This document shows, in pieces, positions 54,494 through 62,673 of a stretch of 64,000 bases of DNA. The notes under the pieces are model-generated. The model worked only from the letters and a program-made list of their open reading frames with translations. It was not told the DNA's origin and searched no databases. The stretch lies in assembly GCF_003258315.1 (NCBI RefSeq), contig NZ_CP030032.1, forward strand, positions 1,030,001 to 1,094,000. The letters are read 5' to 3'. Numbering within the stretch: the first letter of the stretch is position 1; each line of letters opens with the position of its first letter. A program made the translations under genes and the position numbers. The stretch comes from Bradymonas sediminis. GTDB lineage: Bacteria > Myxococcota_A > Bradymonadia > Bradymonadales > Bradymonadaceae.

Positions 54494-55663
54494 GTGAAAC
54501 GAGATATTATTCGAGGACTTTCGCTGCTCGCCCTGGCAAGCTCTACGCTGTTTTTCGGTTGCGCAGAGGACTTTTCTGAGTTCTCCGAAACCTCCGACGT
54601 GGCGGTCTCGGACACGGACGCGACGGACGCCGGTCGGGACACTGCGTCGCCGGATTCCGGTGATTTGCCCGACGCGCAGCAGGCGCCGGATAGTGGAGTT
54701 GATGCGGCCACGTCGCCCGACGCTGCCACGTCGCCCGATGCTGCCTCGGATCCGGATTCCGGGACCGGTGACCCGGGGACTCCCTCGACGCCCTACTTCG
54801 AGTGCCCAGACGGCACGACGGTAGGGCAGGGCTGGAACACGGTCGATGTCGCGGGCACCGAGCGCACCTATCATCTCGACTTGCCCGCAGACGCATCGGT
54901 CCCGCCGGCGATTGTCTTTGGTTTTCATGGCTTTAGCGGGCCAGGCTCGCCGAGGGATGACACCCATGGCTTCCGCCAGCATATGCTCAATATGGGGATT
55001 GAGCCGGACGCGCGCGCCGATCTTCCGTTCATCCTGGTGCTCATGGAAGACACAAATCTACAGCCGGTCGCTGGCCTGGACTGGGATATTCGCACCGATG
55101 ACCCCAACGTCGATCTTCCGTTTTTCGAGGCGGTCGTCGGCTGCCTCGTCGAGCATCAAGCGGCCGATGAGGGGCAAGTTTTTGCCTTTGGATTCAGCGC
55201 GGGCGCCACCATCGCAAATCTCATTCACTCCAAATATCCGGACCTTCTGCGAGCGTTTGTCAGTGAGTCCGGCTTGTGGGCGAATGAGGAGGAGAATCTG
55301 CGCATCGCGCTGCAGGCGACGCTCGGGTTTCCGGTGGTCGACTGGCAATGGCCCGAGATGGCGCCGATAGATGCGGGCTCTGCCGCGATTCTATTGTCGC
55401 GCGGGGGGCCGAATGATCTGGTCCCTGGAGCGCCAGGGCGCGCGAGCCTCGATGAGGCCGGCGAGTTTGCGCGGGACGCGCTGGTCGCCAACGGGCGGGT
55501 GGTGATTGATTGCTGGCATGACGGCGGGCACACGCTGCACCCGGAAGTCACCGGAGCGCTGATGCTCGACTTCTTCGCCGCGCACGCCGCCGCTGGCCCC
55601 TCGCCCTTGCTCACTGAGACGATTCCATCACTGCCTCAAAGCTGTACGATAGAGAGACCATGA
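54494..55663 (+). CDS. Secreted alpha/beta-hydrolase lipoprotein, copy 2
   Basis: A 389-residue paralogue of the preceding gene. It shares the signal (RGLSLLALASSTLFFGC), an acidic Asp/Ala/Ser/Pro linker, FGFHGF, GFSAGATIANLIHSKYPD and GGHTLHPEV. GTG 54494 is preferred because GGAG lies just upstream and it gives a signal like that of copy 1; an in-frame ATG at 54425 lies in copy-1 spacer. The linker differs most, the catalytic domain least. The gene overlaps the SDR gene by 4 nt (ATGA), so translation is coupled. Confidence 0.88.
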   Translation: MKRDIIRGLSLLALASSTLFFGCAEDFSEFSETSDVAVSDTDATDAGRDTASPDSGDLPDAQQAPDSGVDAATSPDAATSPDAASDPDSGTGDPGTPSTPYFECPDGTTVGQGWNTVDVAGTERTYHLDLPADASVPPAIVFGFHGFSGPGSPRDDTHGFRQHMLNMGIEPDARADLPFILVLMEDTNLQPVAGLDWDIRTDDPNVDLPFFEAVVGCLVEHQAADEGQVFAFGFSAGATIANLIHSKYPDLLRAFVSESGLWANEEENLRIALQATLGFPVVDWQWPEMAPIDAGSAAILLSRGGPNDLVPGAPGRASLDEAGEFARDALVANGRVVIDCWHDGGHTLHPEVTGALMLDFFAAHAAAGPSPLLTETIPSLPQSCTIERP

Positions 55664-57141
55664 AAAAGAGCCTGAAGAATCGACGTATTCTAATCACCGG
55701 GGCGGCGCGCGGCATCGGCGCCGCGCTCGCCGAGCGCCTCGCAAAGCAGGGCGCTCGGCTGGCGTTGATCGGCCTGGAACCCGAATTATTACAGGAGGTT
55801 GGGCGGCGTTGCGGCGCCGAATATATCGGAGAGTGCGATGTCGGCCAGCGCGCCTCGGTGGAGCGCGCCGTCGCCGCGGCCGTCGACGCGCTCGGCGGCC
55901 TCGACGTGGTCGTGGCAAACGCGGGCATCGCTGCCCAACTTCCGCTGATCGGCGGCGACCCCCAGGTCTTTGACACCGTGATGCGCGTCAACCTGCAGGG
56001 CACCTATGACACGCTCCGGGTGGCCGGGCCGCACGTGGCGCATCGCGACGGTTATATGCTGCTGGTGGCCTCTTTGGGCGCCGCGGTGCACGTGCCGCTG
56101 ATGGGCGCCTACTCAGCATCCAAAGCAGGAACCGAGGCGCTCGGAAACGCGCTGCGCGGCGAACTTGCGCCCACCGGCGCGCGAGTGGGGATCGCGTATT
56201 TCGCCGAGCTCGACACCGACATGACCCGCCGCGGCTTCGACACCCGCGCGGCGCGCGTCTTCGCCGGCACACCCCACGGCACGCTCACTGGTCTGGCCCC
56301 GCTGCAGCCCGCCATCGACGCGCTCGAGCAGGGGATCCGGCAGCGCTCACGCACCATAGCTTCGCCCTGGTGGGTCGGCCCGGCGCTGCCCGCGCGCGCG
56401 ATAGTCCAACGCGTCGTGGACCAGGTGGTGCGCAAAAAGATCGCCAAGGTCGTCGCGACCGCGCGCGGCGAGCGCTCAACCCTGACGACCTTGCAACCCG
56501 ACGGGGGGCAGTCCATCGACACGCTTGAGAGCGCGCGCGCGCCTGACGCTTCAGCAGCGCCGCCAACTTCTGATCTTGACGATTCGCAGGCCCAAGAGTC
56601 GACCCCGAGGCCACGCATCCACCCGGGCACGCCGCGCCAGCTCGGACCTATTAATGAGCTCATTTGCCGCGCCTTGGGCGTGGCGACCGGTACCGGCCGC
56701 CCGAATCTTTTCGCGACCCTGGGGCGCCACCGCAGATTATTTGGTCCGTGGCTTGTCTTTGCCGGCGCCTTGATGCCCTTCGGGAGGTTGCCGCGCAGCG
56801 AGACAGAAATGGTCATCCTGCGGGTTGCCCACCGCATGGACTGCGCCTACGAGTGGCAGCATCATGTCCGGATCGGGCAACGCTATGGGCTGACTCGGGA
56901 TGATATCGATGCCCTGCGCGAAGACACCTTGAGCGCGCGGCGATGGTCGCCCAGGCGCTACGCTATCCTGCGCGCGGTCGATGAGATTCACGACGCGCGC
57001 GCCCTGGGGTCTGCCACCTGGCGGGGGCTGCAAAAGGTCCTGACCGATGATGAAATCATCGAGCTCTGCATGCTTGTCGGACACTACCAAATGCTCGCCC
57101 AGACCATATCGACCCTTGCGATTGAACCCGACGAGCACTAG
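55660..57141 (+). CDS. Fusion of short-chain dehydrogenase (SDR) and carboxymuconolactone decarboxylase-like (CMD) domain
   Basis: A 493-residue protein. N-terminal SDR (1-about 290): cofactor loop TGAARGIG (13-20), NAG (87-89), catalytic S138, Y151 and K155 in YSASK. A Pro/Asp/Ser linker follows (about 295-330). The C-terminal CMD/AhpD-like domain (about 340-490) has LVFAGALMPFGRLPRSETEMVI and AHRMDCAYEWQHH, the CMD type without a CxxC pair. Both enzymes occur in ring and ester catabolism. The fusion is unusual in my reading. The start ATG overlaps the upstream stop. Confidence 0.9.
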   Translation: MKKSLKNRRILITGAARGIGAALAERLAKQGARLALIGLEPELLQEVGRRCGAEYIGECDVGQRASVERAVAAAVDALGGLDVVVANAGIAAQLPLIGGDPQVFDTVMRVNLQGTYDTLRVAGPHVAHRDGYMLLVASLGAAVHVPLMGAYSASKAGTEALGNALRGELAPTGARVGIAYFAELDTDMTRRGFDTRAARVFAGTPHGTLTGLAPLQPAIDALEQGIRQRSRTIASPWWVGPALPARAIVQRVVDQVVRKKIAKVVATARGERSTLTTLQPDGGQSIDTLESARAPDASAAPPTSDLDDSQAQESTPRPRIHPGTPRQLGPINELICRALGVATGTGRPNLFATLGRHRRLFGPWLVFAGALMPFGRLPRSETEMVILRVAHRMDCAYEWQHHVRIGQRYGLTRDDIDALREDTLSARRWSPRRYAILRAVDEIHDARALGSATWRGLQKVLTDDEIIELCMLVGHYQMLAQTISTLAIEPDEH

Positions 57142-57186
57142 AACCAAGGGCCTGCATATCCCACTTCCTGCGGCCCCAAATACTTC

Positions 57187-57810
57187 ATGAGTCGAACTTC
57201 CAGCGATAACTCGGAGCCTACCCGGGCTAAAATCCTCGCCGGTGCGATGAGCGTCTTCGCCGACCAGGGCACTCGTGTGCCGGTCCAACAGATCTTGGAG
57301 GGCGCGGACGTCTCGCGGCGCACGTTTTATCGGTTCTTTTCGAACCGCGAAGCCGTCATGCTCGCGCTCTACGAGTTCGGCACCGAGATGCTTCTGAAGA
57401 ACTGCCGCGCGTCGATCCAGCGCGCCGAGACCCCGGCCGAAGTCGTCGCCGGCTGCATCGACGCCCACCTCGCCGGGGTCAGCACCCTCGGTCGACTTGT
57501 TTATTTGCTCGGCGGCGAAGCTCAGAGCCCCGACTCTCCGCTCTACGCGCCGCGAATGCGCACCCACAAGGCGCTGGCCGAACTCGTCCGAGAAGCCCTG
57601 GCCGACGACCTGCCCGACACCTGCGACCCGCTGCTGGTGAGCAGCCTGCTCATCGCGCTTGAGTCCATCGCGCGCACGGTGCTGCAGGACGAGGGCCGCC
57701 GCGTCGAGGCCGAAATGGTCGAGCGCGCGCGCGCCGTGATGATGCGCCTGGCGACCGCCACGCTGCTCGCCCCGGCGGGCGGTGGCGTGACGCGGTTACC
57801 TGAGGAGTAA
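57187..57810 (+). CDS. TetR/AcrR family transcriptional regulator
   Basis: A 207-residue regulator. N-terminal HTH (about 13-58): RAKILAGAMSVFADQGTRVP and EGADVSRRTFYRFFSNREAV. The C-terminal ligand domain is helical and not classifiable. It lies between the hydrolase/SDR genes and the convergent monooxygenase, and is the best candidate to bind the 7-N3-7 inverted repeats before 51653 and 59277. The ligand is unknown. No copy of the repeat is seen before its own start. Confidence 0.93.
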   Translation: MSRTSSDNSEPTRAKILAGAMSVFADQGTRVPVQQILEGADVSRRTFYRFFSNREAVMLALYEFGTEMLLKNCRASIQRAETPAEVVAGCIDAHLAGVSTLGRLVYLLGGEAQSPDSPLYAPRMRTHKALAELVREALADDLPDTCDPLLVSSLLIALESIARTVLQDEGRRVEAEMVERARAVMMRLATATLLAPAGGGVTRLPEE

Positions 57811-57825
57811 GGGCGCCGCGGGCCG

Positions 57826-59277
57826 TCACTCAAATACCAACGCGCCATCACTCACCCGCGCGTAGCGAAATAGCGCGCGGTCGAGAAAGTAATTCTGATA
57901 GAGGCGCCACGGCAGCCGTTTACCCTGGGTGGGGAGTTTGCCCATGGCGCGTTGGATATAGCCCGATTTCAGGTCAATGAGGGGCTGTGGGATGTCTTCG
58001 TTCGGCGGCAATCGTGGGGTGCAGACCCGATGGTGATGCTCCTCCATATGCTTGAGCAGCCGACAGGTCCACTGGCTGATCAGCTCGCATTTTAGGGTCC
58101 ACGAGGCGTTGGTATAACCCAGCGAGATGACGGCGTTCGGCACACCGCTGAGCATCGCGCCCTTGTACATGGTGCGCTGGCCAGGGTCGACGGTTTGGCC
58201 GTCGACCTCGATGCGCGCGCCGCCGGCGACCTGGACCTCAAGCCCCGTGGCGCTGATGACAATATCGGCGTCGAGGTGCTCGCCGGAGCGAAGGGCGATG
58301 CCGGTCGGGGTGAATCGCTCGATATGGTCGGTGACCACCGAGGCATCGCCCCGGCGCAGCGCCTCGAAGAAGTCGCCGTCGGGCACGAAACACACCCGCT
58401 GGTCCCAGGGGTCATAGGCCGGGTTAAAGTGGGTGTCGACGTCGAGGATGTCTCCCACCGCTTTGCGCACCGGCTCGAGGATGAAGCGTCGGGCGCTCTT
58501 CGGCAGACGCTTGGCGTATTGGTAGAAGAGCATCATGCGCAGGATATTCTTCCATCGGGTCATATCGGCGCCGCGCGCGTCGCCCAAAAGGCGCGTCGCC
58601 CATTGGGAGAACACGTCGCGGTTGGGCACCGACATCACATAGCTCGGCGAGCGCTGGAGCATGGTGATATGGGCGGCGCGCTCGGCCATCGCGGGGAGCA
58701 AGGTGACCGCGGTCGCGCCGCTTCCGATGACGACGACGCGCTTGCCGTCGAAGTCGATATCTTCGGGCCAGCGCTGCGGGTGAATCAGCTCGCCGTCGAA
58801 TTGCTCAACCCCTTTAAAGTCGGGCATATAGCCGCGCTCGTAGCGATAATAACCCGTACAAAACCACACGAAATTACATGTGCGCGCCGACTCCTCGCCG
58901 GTGTCGGCGCAGCGCGAAATCACCGTCCAGCGCGCGTCTTCGGAGGACCAACGCACCGTCTCGACGCGCCGGTTATAGTGGATCTTTGAGGTCAATCCGC
59001 ACGCCTCAACCGTGTCATTTAAATACCGTAGGATTGACGGCCCGTCGGCGAGCGCCTGGGGGTTGGGCCAGGGGCGAAACGAGAAGCCGAGCGTGTGCAT
59101 ATCGGAGTCGGAGCGAATCCCCGGGTAGCGAAATAAATCCCAGGTGCCCCCGAGCGCAGCGCGACCCTCAAGGATTGCGAAGGACATGTCTGGGCATTCG
59201 GTCTGTACGTAGTGCCCGGCGCAGATCCCCGAGAGCCCGGCGCCGATGATAAGGATGTCCACGTGCGGTGTTGTCAT
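57826..59277 (-). CDS. Baeyer-Villiger-type FAD monooxygenase
   Basis: A 483-residue flavoprotein monooxygenase. FAD motif IIGAGLSGICAG (residues 10-17 region), BVMO fingerprint FDGELIHPQRWP (exact FxGxxxHxxxWP), NADPH motif GSGATAVTLLPA. It converts ketones to esters or lactones with O2 and NADPH. That fits the hydrolases and the SDR in the same island: an alcohol would be oxidised to a ketone by the SDR, turned into an ester by this enzyme, and hydrolysed by the secreted or another esterase. This chain is inference. Convergent with the TetR gene. Confidence 0.93.
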   Translation of the reverse strand: MTTPHVDILIIGAGLSGICAGHYVQTECPDMSFAILEGRAALGGTWDLFRYPGIRSDSDMHTLGFSFRPWPNPQALADGPSILRYLNDTVEACGLTSKIHYNRRVETVRWSSEDARWTVISRCADTGEESARTCNFVWFCTGYYRYERGYMPDFKGVEQFDGELIHPQRWPEDIDFDGKRVVVIGSGATAVTLLPAMAERAAHITMLQRSPSYVMSVPNRDVFSQWATRLLGDARGADMTRWKNILRMMLFYQYAKRLPKSARRFILEPVRKAVGDILDVDTHFNPAYDPWDQRVCFVPDGDFFEALRRGDASVVTDHIERFTPTGIALRSGEHLDADIVISATGLEVQVAGGARIEVDGQTVDPGQRTMYKGAMLSGVPNAVISLGYTNASWTLKCELISQWTCRLLKHMEEHHHRVCTPRLPPNEDIPQPLIDLKSGYIQRAMGKLPTQGKRLPWRLYQNYFLDRALFRYARVSDGALVFE

Positions 59278-59304
59278 GAGGAAAGCCTATTCTTTTTTAT
59301 GAGC

Positions 59305-59321
59305 TGATACAAGGTGTATAC
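59305..59321 (-). promoter_or_regulatory. Putative operator (7-N3-7 inverted repeat) before the monooxygenase gene
   Basis: TGATACA-agg-TGTATAC, the same 7-N3-7 layout and nearly the same arms as GTATACA-gtc-TGTATAC at 51628-51644. It lies 28 nt before the monooxygenase start codon. Arms differ in one position on the left arm. Confidence 0.7.
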
Positions 59322-59345
59322 ATGGCGCCTCGTGTGCCCCTAACA

Positions 59346-59522
59346 TCACCCCGCCGCAGAGCTCTCGCGAATAAGTGCGCGCGTCCGGCTCAGAAGATCT
59401 TCGACATTAGCGACCAGCGCGGTCTCTGACTTTCGACCGCCGCGAAGCTCCTCGATTTGCTGGTCGATCTTCTGGATTTCGGCGAGCACCGTTTGGGTGA
59501 CGAAGGTGCCGGTTTCAACAAC
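59346..59522 (-). pseudogene. Duplicated 3' end of the GTPase gene at 62674
   Basis: Minus-strand translation ends TQTVLAEIQKIDQQIEELRG then GRKSETALVANVEDLLSRTR, ending SAAG-stop, closely matching the C-terminus of the gene at 62674-64000. The likeness starts at TGTFVTQTV and nothing before it matches, so it is a fragment without a start and not expected to be expressed. Both copies are in direct orientation. Confidence 0.88.
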
Positions 59523-59788
59523 ATTTCGCCGAGAGACCGAGGAGGTCAATACGCCGTCAAACACACGCCATCGGGAGAAGTCCACAAGGGCAGCAAGGGA
59601 GGAAAGACCGGCTGTGGGATGGATACCAGAAAGCATCCATCGCATTGGGTCAATTCGCATACGAAGATTGCTTTTTTGTTTTGCTTCGGTTGCGCCTAAG
59701 TCGCCGTGCTTGTAATTTACTCTTACGCGCTTCCGAGCCGCAAATTCGGGGAAGTAATCACTTCAGGTCGCCCTCGAGCAGTCACCTC
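59523..59788. other. Junction between GTPase-tail fragment and inserted segment
   Basis: Non-coding as far as I can tell. It is the left border of the segment enclosed by the duplicated GTPase tails. It is slightly AT-richer than surroundings from 59660. Confidence 0.45.
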
Positions 59789-61018
59789 ATGTCTCAAACG
59801 TCCCACAAATCAAATTTCGCCTTCCTCGCCGAGCACGACGAGCGACTCGCTAAGATCGGCTACGAGGCCGAGCAACTCGCCAGCATCAGCCCGACCGCGT
59901 GCATGATGCAGATTCGCATGCTCGCCGAATTGCTCGCCAAAGAGACCGCGGCGTATGTGGGGATTTATCTGGACGAAGGTGTTTCGTTTTACCAGATGCT
60001 CGTGCGATTGGAGCGGGAATCGGCGTTCCAAGACGATATCAAGGACCTGTTCCACGAGGTTCGCATGAACGCCAACGACGTGGTCCACGGCGAGGTGTTT
60101 TTGGATAACGCGAAGGGCGTGGCGACCAATTATTTGCGGCTGACCCGCAAGATCGCCATCTGGTTTCATCGCTCGTTTGGGCGCGACGGCAAATTTACTG
60201 CGGGTCCGTTCGTCGAGCCGCCGGACCTGAGCGCGCAGCGCCAGCAGGTCTTGAGTGAGAATCGCAACCTGCAGGCGGCCATCGATGACGCCCAAAAGGC
60301 TGTCATCGACGCCAACGAGCGCGCGCTGCGTGAAAAACACCGCCGCGCCGAGGCCGAAGATCTGCTCGACCAACTCCGCGAGGAGCGAAATGTCTTCCAG
60401 GCGCTCGCCGAGGAGTACGAGGCGCGTCTGGTCGGGCTGCAGTCGCAGACCGAAGCGGCCAGCGGCGAGCAGCGGGTCGAGCGCGAATCGCGCATGCGCC
60501 AGGCGAGTGAGAATTTCGAGCTCGATGAGCAGGAGACCCGCGCGATCATCGACGCCCAGCTTCGCCAACGCGGCTGGCGCGCCGACACAGACGAGCTTCG
60601 CTGGGCCAGCGGCGCGCGCCCCGAAGAGGGCAAACAACTCGCCATCGCCGAGGTGCCCACGGCCGCTGGCCCCGCCGATTATGTGCTCTTCGACGGACTG
60701 ACGCCGGTCGCCATCGTCGAGGCCAAGCGCTGGGATCAGCCCATCCAGGGCGGCATCGAGCAGGCGAAGCGCTGCAGCCGCGCCTGGGACCTCGCTGACT
60801 ACGCGCCGCCGTCGCCAAGCCCCTGGGCCATCGACGGTCTTGAGTACGAGATTCCGTTCGTCTTCGCGTCGAACGGTCGCGAGTACCTTCACCAGTTCAA
60901 GGCGCATCGAGGTATCTGGTTTCAGGATCTTCGCCGCGATACGAACCGTGCGCGTCCGCTGGCCCGCTGGATCACGCCGGACGGGCTGCGTCTGAGGCTA
61001 GATGGAGATGTCGATTAA
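59789..61018 (+). CDS. Helicase-less HsdR-like protein (DUF4145 + PD-(D/E)xK domain)
   Basis: A 409-residue protein. DUF4145-like N-terminus (about 30-125: MQIRMLAELLAKETAAYVGI, RMNANDVVHG). A charged coiled coil follows (about 150-240, NERALREKHRRAEAEDLLDQ). Then an HsdR N-terminal nuclease domain (about 245-400): LDEQETRAIIDAQLRQRGW, ADYVLFDG, and the catalytic E-A-K in VEAKRW, with FASNGREYLHQF. The chain stops after ITPDGLRLRLDGDVD, just where full-length type I/III-like enzymes continue into the helicase. So it is either a truncated gene or a stand-alone nuclease. ATG 59789 is chosen. Confidence 0.82.
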   Translation: MSQTSHKSNFAFLAEHDERLAKIGYEAEQLASISPTACMMQIRMLAELLAKETAAYVGIYLDEGVSFYQMLVRLERESAFQDDIKDLFHEVRMNANDVVHGEVFLDNAKGVATNYLRLTRKIAIWFHRSFGRDGKFTAGPFVEPPDLSAQRQQVLSENRNLQAAIDDAQKAVIDANERALREKHRRAEAEDLLDQLREERNVFQALAEEYEARLVGLQSQTEAASGEQRVERESRMRQASENFELDEQETRAIIDAQLRQRGWRADTDELRWASGARPEEGKQLAIAEVPTAAGPADYVLFDGLTPVAIVEAKRWDQPIQGGIEQAKRCSRAWDLADYAPPSPSPWAIDGLEYEIPFVFASNGREYLHQFKAHRGIWFQDLRRDTNRARPLARWITPDGLRLRLDGDVD

Positions 61019-61027
61019 GCCCTTTCT

Positions 61028-61459
61028 ATGTTTGATGAGGAGGCCTCGGCCTCGCCGCTGACTCCCTTCGGTCGGTTCGCGGCTGCGAGTCGCCGCGGCG
61101 TCGCATCCTGGGAGCCCCAAGCCCCCAATATTTGGAAGCGAACGCCCAGAATTGAGCCCTTCGCCCTCAAATCAGGGCCATCAGTGGCGTCTTTTGGGGC
61201 CTGTGCCCTCCCAATTTGGAGCGTCAGTGACGTTTTTTGAGCCCCAAGCCCTCAAATCTGGGGCGGCAGTGGCGCTTGTGGAGGGGCAAGCCCTCAAATT
61301 TAAGCCATCGGTGGCATTTTTTGAGCCCTTCGCCCTCAAATCTGGGGCAGCAGTGGCATTTTTGAGGGGTGAGGCCTCAAAATCGGGCTGTGCAAAAAGG
61401 GCGACGCCGGCTCGCGCATCGAAGCGCGGGCCGGCGTCGGTTGGGGGAGGGCGGTGGAG
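61028..61459. repeat. Minisatellite of about six 42-bp units
   Basis: From about 61154 to 61390 a degenerate 42-bp unit repeats about six times: starts at 61154, 61196, 61239, 61281, 61323 and about 61364. The core is gccctcaaatc plus a cagtggc segment and a T-run. 42 is a multiple of 3, and in one frame it reads FEPFALKSGAAVAF-like 14-residue repeats, but frames shift between units 1 and 2. Whether it is translated is open. An in-frame ATG at 61028 gives only 70 residues. Confidence 0.8.
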
Positions 61460-62254
61460 TTAGACGGGTTCGGCCGGCGCGACGACCTCATCGAGGGGCT
61501 CGGGCGGCTCCATCGGCTCGCCGGTTTCGGGGTCGACGGTGGGCGAGGCGTTGTGGCGGCGCAGGTACGTGGCGAGCCGTTTTTGTTGGACGCGCAGGGG
61601 CTCGAGGTGCTCGCTCAGCGCGTCGGGTTGGTCGGCCATGTGGCCGATCAGGGCGAGCAGGAAGGTGTGGAAGGCGGTGTCGGATTGGCGGCGCGCCTGG
61701 GTGACCTTCTCGAAGCTGATGCGAAGCACGTCCTTGTTGAGCGCCCGGCCGTATTCGGTGTTCAGGGCTTCGAGGTCGTCTACCATATCGCTCAGGTTGA
61801 CGGCGGCGATCGCGGCGGCGTGATCGCTGCGCAATTTGGCGATAAGCGTGCGGACCTGGTCGTGCTCTTGGTTGAAGCTCAGGGTGGTGTAGGGGGCGAC
61901 GCCGCGTACGAAGAGTGCGTCGATGACGCTGCGGGCGTGGGCGGCCGCCGGGCCACCGGTGGGCAGCTCGGCGAAGGTTTTTAAGATGGTGTGCAGGCTC
62001 CCGAGCTGGCGGTCCAGGTCGTGGTCGATGGCGCGGGCGTCGCTGCGGGCGGTGTCATTGATCTCCTTTTGGTTGAGCCATTGCAGGTTGACTTCGCTGG
62101 CGACCGCGGTCTGGGCCAGCGCGTCGGCGTGCAGGCGGGAGAGCCGCGCGTCGCCCAGCGCGGCCACACCCGCGGCCATCTTGTCGAGCACGTGGCGCTT
62201 GCTGCCGGTATCCATCACGCGCAAATCGAGCATCTTGGTGATATCGCTAAACAT
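61460..62254 (-). CDS. DUF6261-like helical protein
   Basis: A 264-residue soluble, all-helical, Ala-rich protein. ATG 62254 starts the chain MFSDITKMLDLRVMDTG. I think it belongs to the DUF6261 type, though I cannot verify this. The N-terminus resembles the protein at 9643-10464 (LR.M.TG...V..K...G..ALG). The C-terminus ends in an acidic/Pro tail after LRRHNASPTVDPETGEPMEP. It is placed back-to-back with the minisatellite. Function unknown. Confidence 0.8.
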   Translation of the reverse strand: MFSDITKMLDLRVMDTGSKRHVLDKMAAGVAALGDARLSRLHADALAQTAVASEVNLQWLNQKEINDTARSDARAIDHDLDRQLGSLHTILKTFAELPTGGPAAAHARSVIDALFVRGVAPYTTLSFNQEHDQVRTLIAKLRSDHAAAIAAVNLSDMVDDLEALNTEYGRALNKDVLRISFEKVTQARRQSDTAFHTFLLALIGHMADQPDALSEHLEPLRVQQKRLATYLRRHNASPTVDPETGEPMEPPEPLDEVVAPAEPV

Positions 62255-62467
62255 ACGAGTTGCCTTCCTCGTCCGGGTCGGCCCGGACTTGAATTGTTGA
62301 CTCCGGCATTCAAGGGCCGGAATTTAGCGCAGCTCGACGTGCATATGATGCGTCGAGTGCGCGGCTTCGCAGGCGTAGATACGGCTAACACCCCTTCTGG
62401 TTTTTCAGTGCTGGGGGGAGTGTAGCATTTGGGTGGGTGGGGGGCGAGGGGGCGGTTTGCGGTCTTG

Positions 62468-62672
62468 TTTCGCTTGGCCGTCAGTCTGATTCACCAGCCG
62501 GGCGAGCCGGCTGGGGTCTGCGTGCAAGGCGCGGCTTTGCTTGGCCGTCAGTCTGATTCACCAGCCGGGCGAGCCGGCTGGGGTCTGTGGCGGGGCGCGG
62601 TTTTGCTTGGCGGTCAGTCTGATTCACCAGCCGGGCGAGCCGGCTGGGGTCTACTGTGGGGTGCGGTTTTGC
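62468..62672. repeat. Three tandem 67-bp repeats at the end of the GTPase gene
   Basis: Units start at about 62471, 62538 and 62605. Each contains gtcagtctgattcaccag plus the hairpin CAGCCGG-gcga-CCGGCTG. They are almost identical over about 48 nt. The array ends within a few bases of the GTPase stop codon at 62674. The remainder of 62255-62467 has no recognised feature. Confidence 0.88.
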
Positions 62673-62673
62673 C

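Noticed and set aside
61154-61390. CRISPR array
   Set aside because: 42-bp units are contiguous and degenerate, with no unique spacers and no cas genes; same for the 67-bp repeats at 62468-62672.
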